Of a stretch of DNA of 64,000 bases, positions 10,448-18,189 are shown piece by piece. The position numbers were made by a program, and so were the translations under genes. Below the pieces are notes generated by a model. The model did not search any database. It saw only the letters and a program-made list of their open reading frames with translations, and was not told the DNA's origin. The stretch's first letter is position 1, and each line of letters opens with the position of its first letter. Origin of the DNA: Staphylotrichum longicolle (lineage: Eukaryota; Ascomycota; Sordariomycetes; Sordariales; Chaetomiaceae); contig JAHCVI010000003.1 of NCBI GenBank assembly GCA_019096155.1, positions 372,001 to 436,000 on the forward strand. Reading direction: 5' to 3'.

Positions 10448-12265
10448 ATGGCGTCCACTCGTTTTGGCCTCCTGGCCACGTCGGCCTTGGCCCTCGTCTC
10501 CTCGGTTTCCGCTCTGCCAAGCGGCCTGACTCGGAGGGACCCCGCGGCATACACCTTCTCGGGCTGCTACGTCGACAACAGCGACGGTCACCGCGCGCTG
10601 TCGGCCTCCAGCTACGCTGCCGACGACATGACCGTTGCGTCGTGCGCCGCCTTTTGCTCCTCGTTCAAGTACTTCGGCCTCGAGTACGCACGCGAGTGCT
10701 ACTGCGACAACTCCATCTCGCCCGCCGCCACGGCCGCCGACCTGTCCGACTGCTCGTACCCTTGCGCCGGTGATGCTTCGGCGACCTGCGGCGCGGGCAA
10801 CCGCCTCTCCGTCTACCAAAACACGGCGCCCGTGGCCGGCCCGGCACCTGCCACGCTGGACGGCATTCCCTACGTCGGGTGTTTTCACGAGGGGCCCCAG
10901 CGAGTTCTCCCCTTCAAGGGAGTTTCTGCGCCCGACATGACCGCCGCCAAGTGCGCCGCCAACTGTGAGGGCTACACCTACTTCGGCACCGAGTATGGCT
11001 CCGAGTGCTACTGCGGCAACGACCTGCCGACCATCGCGGCCCCAGCTTCCGAGTGCTCAATGACCTGCTCCGGGGATGCCACCCAGCTCTGCGGCGCCGG
11101 CGACCGGCTGACCGTGTACGGGCCCGTGGGCGTCGCGCCCGCCACACTCCCGCCGGTCGGCGCCTACGCCTACGAGGGATGCTACACTGACGGTCCTGGA
11201 CGCGTGCTTTCGGGCAAGGCCTCGTACGACGACAACATGACCCTGGAGATGTGCGCAGCGGCATGCGCGTCGTACCCCTGGTTCGGTGTCGAGTACAGCA
11301 AGGAGTGCTACTGCGGCACCGAGCTCCCCTCCTCGAGCGTCAAGAAGCCCCAGAGCGACTGCACCATGACGTGCGCCGGCAACCACGACCAGATCTGCGG
11401 CGATGGGAACAGGCTCAGCGTCTACCACAACGCTGCCGCCACAGGCGGCTCCGCGCCCGCCCCGGTCGGTGGCTTCCAGTACAAGTCCTGCTGGACCGAC
11501 GATGTCTACGACCGGTCGCTGAAGGGTGATCACTATGCAGCTGACGACATGACCGTCGAGAGCTGCGCCGCATTCTGCTCGCAATACACCTACTTTGGCG
11601 TCGAGTACTCCCGCGAGTGCTACTGCGGCGACACCGTCCTCGGGTCGGCGGCGGCCGAGTCGGACTGCAGCCACCTGTGCTCGGGCAACAACGCCGAGTG
11701 GTGCGGCGGGCCCAGCCGTCTCAATCTCTACCAGAAGCAGCCGCCCCCCGAGCCGTCGAGCGACGGATGCCCCGGCACTGCGCCGGCGAACGCGGTCCTC
11801 GTCAACGGCGCCTTCGAGTGCGGCGCCACCCTCGACCCGTGGGTCGTGGGCTCCAACGTCGGCGGCACCATCATGATCAACCCCGGCACCCCGGGCGCCT
11901 GGCTGCCGGAGAGCGTGCTGGCCGGGGACAGCACAAAGTTCCTGCACGTCTTCAGCAACTACTACCAGCAGAATCGCCAGACCAACATCAACATCTACCA
12001 GATCCTCAACACCGTCCCGGGGAAGCAGTACCAGCTCTCGTTCGACCTCGACGTCGAGGGCGGCGGCGGCAACAACTGGAACGTCGCCGTCGGCTCGAAT
12101 CCCGCTTTCGCGTCGGGCACCCACGGCTTCCCGTGGACGACCTTCTCCACCACCTTCACGGCCGTCGGCTCGGACAAGCTCAGCTTGAACTTCAACTCGG
12201 TAGTCTGGGCATATGCGCACTTTTACTTTGACAACTTTGTCATCAAGGAGGTGGCGACCCAGTAA
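10448..12265 (+). CDS. secreted protein with four WSC domains and a C-terminal carbohydrate-binding-like domain
   Basis: A 605-residue single-exon secreted protein. Residues 1-21 are a signal peptide ending at SVSALPS, followed by a Kex2-like RR. Four WSC domains follow at roughly 33-123, 137-226, 240-332 and 346-438, each with the conserved YFGxEYxxECYC block and eight cysteines, separated by short Ala/Pro linkers. Residues about 460-605 (starting near NAVLVNGAFE) form a beta-sandwich-like module resembling CBM4/9-type or DUF642-like galactose-binding folds. WSC domains bind cell-wall glucans and occur in stress sensors, but no transmembrane segment or GPI signal follows here, so this is more likely a soluble wall-binding lectin or effector-like protein. 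The ATG at 10448 is chosen because the signal peptide starts there. Confidence 0.9.
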   Translation: MASTRFGLLATSALALVSSVSALPSGLTRRDPAAYTFSGCYVDNSDGHRALSASSYAADDMTVASCAAFCSSFKYFGLEYARECYCDNSISPAATAADLSDCSYPCAGDASATCGAGNRLSVYQNTAPVAGPAPATLDGIPYVGCFHEGPQRVLPFKGVSAPDMTAAKCAANCEGYTYFGTEYGSECYCGNDLPTIAAPASECSMTCSGDATQLCGAGDRLTVYGPVGVAPATLPPVGAYAYEGCYTDGPGRVLSGKASYDDNMTLEMCAAACASYPWFGVEYSKECYCGTELPSSSVKKPQSDCTMTCAGNHDQICGDGNRLSVYHNAAATGGSAPAPVGGFQYKSCWTDDVYDRSLKGDHYAADDMTVESCAAFCSQYTYFGVEYSRECYCGDTVLGSAAAESDCSHLCSGNNAEWCGGPSRLNLYQKQPPPEPSSDGCPGTAPANAVLVNGAFECGATLDPWVVGSNVGGTIMINPGTPGAWLPESVLAGDSTKFLHVFSNYYQQNRQTNINIYQILNTVPGKQYQLSFDLDVEGGGGNNWNVAVGSNPAFASGTHGFPWTTFSTTFTAVGSDKLSLNFNSVVWAYAHFYFDNFVIKEVATQ

Positions 12266-12917
12266 ACAATGGTCTCCCTTTTTTTTCCCATTTTTCTTTC
12301 TTCTTGGAGGAGCGGTTTGTTCTGTCTTTTCCATTTGCGAGGGCTTCTTCTTGAAGGCGTCTATTTCGGCCTTCGTCGGCTGGGGTGGGTTTGTGGCGCC
12401 AGAACCAACACTCCTGACGGGACCAGCCATGAACTTGTCGTAGTGAAGAGTAGGGCGTCGCTTGAACTCGATGACGGCCACTGGTATGGGGGTGCTGCCT
12501 TTGAGGTGATCTTGTGGTAGGAGAAGTCGGTGCGCATCTTGTTCTGTTGCTCCTCGCTGTGGACCATGACGCTTTGGCCGACGGTGGAACACAGGTCCAA
12601 GGCTTGGTGCGCCGGGTGCAACAGGTGAATCGCCCCCGAGCTGACGACATGGGCCTCGTTGCCGTGGACCATAGAAATCTCCTTCTTGTTAATATACTGC
12701 TTATCGAGCCACGGCTTCAATTTTCCCTTCTCGATATTGCGCAGGGCATCATGTTTAATTGCGGTCCACGCCGAAACCTTCAGCTCGATGGCAAAAGCCG
12801 GAGCGAAGTATGTCTTGATCGTATCACCGAGTTCAGAGGCCGTTTGCTTGCCGTTTGGGTTCTCGTACTCGGGGAGCGGGATGGCGTGACCCGTCGTGTC
12901 CAGGGCCTCGAATATGG
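12266..12917 (-). pseudogene. degraded orphan gene, possibly with a nuclease-like ExK motif
   Basis: A protein-like frame on the minus strand runs from about 12917 (LLITIFEALDTTGHAIPL onward) through SAWTAIKHDALRNIEKGK to about 12507 (MRTDFSYHKIT). It then changes frame with no intron possible and resumes as STPIPVAVIEFKRRPTLHYD down to a Lys-rich stretch next to the WSC gene stop. The 5' end follows a TGA at 12918-12920, unless an acceptor (GAGAG) marks an exon there. The tail is convergent with the WSC gene. The VIEFK segment looks like the E-x-K part of a PD-(D/E)XK nuclease core, a weak clue only. I do not recognise the family. Confidence 0.4.
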
Positions 12918-13868
12918 TGATGAGCAGCTCTCAGTGGTGCTAGGCAATTGTAATGGGATGGCGGAAGAATGGGGATGAAATCTCGGCGTTCAGGGCAATG
13001 AAAGTTGGTAGTGTTCGTGATGGGGCGATGGATTGGACTAGACTTTTAAATGGAACATCGGAAGATGAGGAAAGCTCGCCACAGGAATTTGTCCGGCTAC
13101 TCGTCGAGTCTGAGTGCCTCGAACACTGGCCTGTTGGCTGGGCCTCGGGCGAGATTGGAATGAAACGCCGTCTGAGCCCCCAAGACCCAGTCTCAGTAAG
13201 TTAGCCAGCGGTCCCGGCCTCGAGCTGTCGTAACCATCTTTAACCAATGTCGGGTCTGAACCGAGATTCAAGTTGATGGCCTCCTCGAGCACAGACATGC
13301 AAGCTGGGGCTGGCCAAGATGACGACGCCGCTCGGCAATGCCAGGCGCCAATGTCTTCCTCCTTCAAGTTTCCACGGCTCATGGTGAAAGCCGTGTAAAC
13401 ATGGGTTTGTTGGTCACTCTGAGACATCAAGTAACGTTAATTGCTATTATGGGATGGAAATCAGCGAGCGACCTGGGCTGAGCAGCAGATGAGCGCGCGC
13501 AAGTCTGCGTCACTCGTTGTTGGAAGGTCGGTCGCCCGCCATACCAAACTCTCCCAACCGCAAGTGGTCTTGGCGTTTTTCAATTCGTTCAATTCACCGC
13601 TAATGTTAGCTGACGAGCGGATGTGCTCCGAATCGCTGGGGTAAACGGCGCGCCGCGCGGGGGAAATGGCCGTACTGTCTGGGTGGGGTTGGACTCCAGG
13701 ACCTAACGCACGACAAAGCGGCCAAACCTGAGAAGAACACCTGCAAACGCTTCAAAGCCAGTACGGCCTGTTCACCTGGAAAGCTGTCAGCTGTTCCTTG
13801 CGCTTCGAGTTCTTTGATCCCTTCCTTTCCATTTCCTCACCGACTTGAGACTTAAGCCGCCTCCCAAC
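12918..13868. other. intergenic with a doubtful minus-strand open frame
   Basis: A minus-strand frame from an ATG at 13427 (MSQSDQQTHVYTAFTMSR) to 13038 could be the first exon of the degraded gene downstream, but I cannot connect them with convincing splice sites. The last 100 bases are the leader of the kinase-like gene at 13869. Confidence 0.3.
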
Positions 13869-14960
13869 ATGCCGCTGTCCAATTTTCAGTTTTGGAGCCC
13901 GCCTGAGGATCCGGAACGGCCGGTGTTGCCATACACATCCGCCTTTACCGTTACCATCACCGAACACGTCGCTCCGCGACCGTTCGGCCTACCGTCGGTG
14001 TACCCCCTCATCGAGCCGCCCTACGACACGTCTGACGAGCACCTCAAAACCTTGACGCTGACCAGGCTCATCGTCACATGTCCACCCATCGAAGGTGACG
14101 CAATAGCCAAGAAGCCGCCGGCAACCGCAATACTCAAAATTGACGGGCCGATCGCAGTGAAAGACGGGCGGGGCCCACAGCTAGTCGTCTGCACCATCAC
14201 TCTACAAGACGGAGATAGCAAACCGTTCCAGGCCACAGCCAAGATCTTCGATCCGCTCTACTACTCGTTCGAAAACGAGAATGCTCCACACCGGCCCGTT
14301 GCTACCACCCTGAAGGCCGACTCCGACTACAGCATCGAGGCTGCTGCCTATGACCATCTCCAAAAAAGGGGCCAGACCGGTGCATTTGCGCCTGAGTACT
14401 ACGGCTCCTGGACCTTCACGCTGCCTATCCGCCACCGTGGGGCCCAATACGAACGCCAGATCCGTCTAGTGCTCCTCGAGTATATCGACGGGGTCTGTAT
14501 GCGCGACCTCTGCTATCAAAAGTCGCTACCTCCAGGCTTTACGGAGGAACACCGTCTTGACGTCTTGGCCAACATTCTAGACGGCGCTGCGAGAATGGAC
14601 CACTCCGGAATAAACCAGCGCGACTTGGTGCCTCGTAACATCATGCTGAAGCTCGAGCCAGAGGCGGAGGAGGCGGGGCGGCCACGGGTCGTCCAACGGG
14701 CCGTGCTCATTGACTATAACATCTCGGTGGTATACCACCTAAGCCCTGAGGAGTGGAAATGCCGTGAAGCCACCAAACTTCCAGTAAATCCGATGGATCT
14801 GTTTTGGAACATGTCGCTCGACGATTTTGGCCACTGGGTGCCCGAAGGCTGGCAAGGCAATGGGAGGGCCCAGCAAAAATGGCTTATGGGGCGTTTCCGG
14901 GGGCCAAATGCGTTTGCGTACGCGCCGGTATCGAGGGAGTTAAAGCTCGACGATCCCTGA
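13869..14960 (+). CDS. protein kinase-like orphan protein
   Basis: A 363-residue intronless protein. Residues 1-160 are a Pro-rich beta-rich extension of unknown role. The second half resembles the C-lobe of a eukaryotic-like kinase: LVLLEYIDG as a hinge-like segment, then MDHSGINQRDLVPRNIML at about 244-261, matching an HRDxxxxN catalytic loop with His replaced (Asp252, Asn257), then VLIDYNIS with Asp282 in the place of the DFG Asp. The metal-binding Asn and Asp are therefore kept while His and Gly are changed. The N-lobe Gly loop is not obvious. Such diverged kinases are common in filamentous fungi. The ATG at 13869 has the good context CAACATGCC. Activity is uncertain. Confidence 0.65.
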   Translation: MPLSNFQFWSPPEDPERPVLPYTSAFTVTITEHVAPRPFGLPSVYPLIEPPYDTSDEHLKTLTLTRLIVTCPPIEGDAIAKKPPATAILKIDGPIAVKDGRGPQLVVCTITLQDGDSKPFQATAKIFDPLYYSFENENAPHRPVATTLKADSDYSIEAAAYDHLQKRGQTGAFAPEYYGSWTFTLPIRHRGAQYERQIRLVLLEYIDGVCMRDLCYQKSLPPGFTEEHRLDVLANILDGAARMDHSGINQRDLVPRNIMLKLEPEAEEAGRPRVVQRAVLIDYNISVVYHLSPEEWKCREATKLPVNPMDLFWNMSLDDFGHWVPEGWQGNGRAQQKWLMGRFRGPNAFAYAPVSRELKLDDP

Positions 14961-15687
14961 AAGCGGTTGGGGAGCTGGGTTTACCTAGTAGTAGGCATCA
15001 TAGTAACCGAGTATCAAGGCGCCAATCACCAGTACCTGACCCGGATCCAGATGGATGCACACCTCTCTTCTCCTTTGTACGCAAGTTTTGTCATTTCCAC
15101 TGCAAGTACTCCTAAAAGTGAAGTCTCATGGTCCATCATGCAGCCAACTGGCTGCCCAGTTGGCTGTTTGAGCGGCGAGCACATGCAGACACCAAAACGT
15201 GAGATTCAATGTCAACTGCAGGCTGTCACAATGCAGGGCAGGTTGTCACGAAAGCTCATGGGCTAAATGACGGAGTTGAGAGTGGGTTTTGTCGATCAAC
15301 AGCAGATGGTCATCGAGTGGCAGTTTATTAAAATAGAGCTGACGGCACTCGGGACGGCAGGACGGGAGGAGTTGGACACTGGTAATCTTTTTTAGCTCGT
15401 TGTTGTGAATTTTAGACACCCTCTGTCGACAAGTCTTAAATGTCAATACCCTTCTCTCGAAACTTTTTGGCGAGTGTCGCCCCACCTGCGTCTCTCAAAC
15501 GCGATAAACACCAAGTCAACCCGACACTACCACAATCGACTCTGACCGACCTCACTTCAAACCGCCAAACTGCAAACTCGAAATCATAACGCCCATACAT
15601 ACAATGAATGACGACAACGCACGATGATCGCAGAAGCGAAAGCGGAAGCGCACCAGCGCACCAGCGCGCCAGAACGAAACAACGGTG
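14961..15687. other. intergenic, no gene seen
   Basis: About 0.7 kb. Short overlapping frames on both strands, none with gene-like composition. The final 150 bases are the leader of the gene at 15688. Confidence 0.45.
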
Positions 15688-17157
15688 ATGGCAGCCGTCG
15701 AAGCGCCCACCCAGGCAAGAGACTTGGATGAACCCTCGTTGACCCAGGCGCAGGCCGAGGCCCGCCTGCCCAACCGGTACCGGGATGGAGACAACCCCAT
15801 CTGGACGGCCGAGGACGAGCAGCGGCTGCAAGAGTCGTGGACGGCTCGGGACCAGGCCATCTTGGACCTTCAATCAAGCGCAACACAGGAGAGCGCACTC
15901 TGGAAGGTGTCGCTTCAAATCTACAATTGTCATCCGTACGACCTGTTTCGGTACGGTCTGAAGTTCGACGACTCCGCAGCAGACCCGGTGAAGGTCCCCG
16001 ACGAACTCGGTGGACCCGGTCCGTGCCCTGGCTACATGACAGCCGCTGCGTGCGAGACGCTGAAGACGGTCATGTGCCATGGGCTCTGGGGCAGCGACAT
16101 CGCGCCGCTGAGATACGTGCTGCAGATTGCTGTCATGCTCAGAGTTCCAGGCCACATCAAGCCGATCACGCCGTTCCGCCCGGTTGCCGAAGCAACACAC
16201 TTGGCTCGTCGCTTGCGCGAACTGGGGAAGGGCAAGGAAAGCGCCTATATTACTTTCCTCGAGCACATGATCAACAGTCCGGAAAACAAGTCTAAAATCC
16301 GAGAAATGTGTTCCCTTCTCGAAGCAATCGTCCAGCCCGACGACCCGATTGAGTCGGCGGATGGTGCCCCACTGGCGCGCGAGCAGGTCCTTTTTTTGTT
16401 GCAGCACAAGGACATCGTGGCCGTCAAGACAGTCTTGGGGCGTATACGGTGCCATGGGCAGCCGTATCCGACATGCGAGACTTACTATGACAGACAGTTC
16501 AGCAATCTCGAGGACAGGGAGGAAGGGGCGTTTCCTCCGTGGAGAACGGAGCTCATGAAACAGTGGAAGAAGCAGTGTGCATTGGCCATGCGGCGGGAAT
16601 GGCTCGTGGCCCAGAGGTACTGGATCCGAGATGGTCGTCAACAGGGAGACGCGACCCTCGAAGGCGGTTTCGGCTATGACGTCGCTCACGGAGATGGGTA
16701 CCCATGCCACATTGATTACGCACCATTTGAGTGCACGCCAGACCACGTCCGCCTCATTCGTGGTCTCATATGGCCGCTGAGCAATACTCCGCCCCCGGAA
16801 GACTGGCTTGACTGGCGAGCCGCCTCCACGGGTAGTCGCGAGACGAGTGCGGTGCCGGAGTTCCCCCGGCGGCACAACCGGGACGGGTCACAGGAAATCC
16901 TCGAGTCTCCAGTCCTGGGCAATCTGGACGACCGCCCGTTGCCACAGCGTACGCCGACCTTTCTCTCTCTCCTCCTCGACTCTCAATCCCCGAGTCAGCA
17001 AGTCAACCATGTCGACGGGAGGTCCAGCGACCAACAACCGGAGGGAGACGGACCGCCGAGTCACCGCTCGAACAAAGCCAATCCTCGCGCCCCAAAGACA
17101 AAGGGGATGCGGACACGCGGCGTCCTCTATCTATCGCCATCCCCGCGTATTTCATAG
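15688..17157 (+). CDS. hypothetical protein, intact member of a SANT-like/AT-hook paralogue family
   Basis: A 489-residue orphan. After a short N-terminus comes IWTAEDEQRLQESW, which resembles the start of a Myb/SANT helix, then a helical core (YDLFRYGLKFDD, VMCHGLWGSDIAPLRYVLQ, RVPGHIKPITPF) and a conserved end block (VRLIRGLIWPLSNT). The C-terminal 100 residues are Pro/Ser-rich and probably disordered. The paralogue at 36814-38239 matches block by block and carries AT-hooks at its N-terminus, which hints at a nuclear DNA-binding role. After the stop, another frame stays open to a TAA at 17277 and looks protein-like (IPAYFIEPEDIIVDVP), so the true C-terminus may lie there after an unseen intron or frameshift. 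Function unknown. Confidence 0.65.
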   Translation: MAAVEAPTQARDLDEPSLTQAQAEARLPNRYRDGDNPIWTAEDEQRLQESWTARDQAILDLQSSATQESALWKVSLQIYNCHPYDLFRYGLKFDDSAADPVKVPDELGGPGPCPGYMTAAACETLKTVMCHGLWGSDIAPLRYVLQIAVMLRVPGHIKPITPFRPVAEATHLARRLRELGKGKESAYITFLEHMINSPENKSKIREMCSLLEAIVQPDDPIESADGAPLAREQVLFLLQHKDIVAVKTVLGRIRCHGQPYPTCETYYDRQFSNLEDREEGAFPPWRTELMKQWKKQCALAMRREWLVAQRYWIRDGRQQGDATLEGGFGYDVAHGDGYPCHIDYAPFECTPDHVRLIRGLIWPLSNTPPPEDWLDWRAASTGSRETSAVPEFPRRHNRDGSQEILESPVLGNLDDRPLPQRTPTFLSLLLDSQSPSQQVNHVDGRSSDQQPEGDGPPSHRSNKANPRAPKTKGMRTRGVLYLSPSPRIS

Positions 17158-17500
17158 AGCCGGAAGACATTATCGTCGACGTCCCGTCTCCGTACGAGCC
17201 GGCTGGCATGCTCAGAGGCACGTCGACAACACCAACCGTGATATCCTCTGTCAGTCAACGGGCGGCTCACCGACCATAACCGCGTGGAAGAGTCACGCAC
17301 TACCGTTGAATACTTGGGAGGGGTTCCTCCGAGCTCAAGTATTTCGGGCATCTGATGGGCCACCAGCATAAAGCATGGTAACACGATACAAAAAAGACGA
17401 CAGATGGGCACGTATAATTGGTTCGAGGGGAAATGGTTGAGGTAACTTGGGGAAACTAGGTGGAAGAGTGGCTTATAATCACGATGTCGGTCGGCCGGTT

Positions 17501-17502
17501 GG

Positions 17503-17536
<34 letters not shown>
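17501..17536. repeat. (GGCA)9 microsatellite
   Basis: Nine perfect tandem copies of GGCA, between the orphan gene at 15688 and the helicase-like gene. Non-coding. Confidence 0.95.
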
Positions 17537-17541
<5 letters not shown>

Positions 17542-17688
17542 TAGTTATGTGACTGCTTAGTCATGAAGAAACAGAATACAGCTCTCTCGATCTCATTGCA
17601 TCTTTGAGTGATTCAGCCACTTCCGTTGCCACAGAGCCAGACTGCGAGAGAGCCGGAAAGAGTCCCAGTGTGACGGGAGTGAAACGCG

Positions 17689-17778
17689 GTGTGAGGGGAT
17701 AATGAGGTGTGAGGGGATAATGAGGTGTGAGGGGATAATGAGGTGTGAGGGGATAATGAGGTGTGAGGGGATAATGTA
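17689..17778. repeat. 18-bp minisatellite, five copies
   Basis: Five tandem copies of GTGTGAGGGGATAATGAG. The first four are identical and the last differs at its final two bases (TA for AG). It is G-rich on the plus strand and lies 412 bases upstream of the helicase-like gene. Identical units indicate recent expansion. Confidence 0.95.
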
Positions 17779-18189
17779 GTGTGGGTAAGGGTTAAGGTTC
17801 AGGTATATATTGGGATTGTTCGAATTGTCAATGTATCAACTCAACTTTCAATCAAACCCAGTGCCAAGCTTGGGATTGATCGAGTTAGACGGAGCCCTGG
17901 CAGAGCCAGAAACTCTGACTCTGCACCTCCATCTGGTGCCGCCTGGGAACCTCCACGGCGTCAAAGCCCCCGCAGAGATGCACTCCATGCACAGCAAACA
18001 CAGCTTGATTCACGGATGAAGGCAGTAAATAGAAAAGTGGGGCGGTTGTGAGAACCGCCAACTCGTTCGCATTCTAAAGCAGAGTTTTGCCCGCAGAACC
18101 TCTTTCTCTCCTCTGACAAACCATCACATGGTCGATGGACGAGGCGACACCAGCGACAATCGCGCAGACCGTCAACATCCTCCAAAACG
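17779..18189. other. upstream region of the helicase-like gene
   Basis: No gene is called. An out-of-frame ATG at 18135 starts a short frame (MDEATPATIAQTVNILQN) that reads like a natural N-terminus and overlaps the chosen start by one reading-frame shift, so the true 5' end of the next gene is not certain. TATATATT at about 17803 could be a core promoter element. Confidence 0.35.

Noticed and set aside
11057..12592. 511-residue minus-strand open frame across the WSC gene
   Set aside because: It is the antisense shadow of a GC-rich gene with strong codon bias; the sequence is Val/Ala/Gly/Arg-rich and has no domain. Only its first part, beyond 12266, overlaps a separate protein-like stretch.
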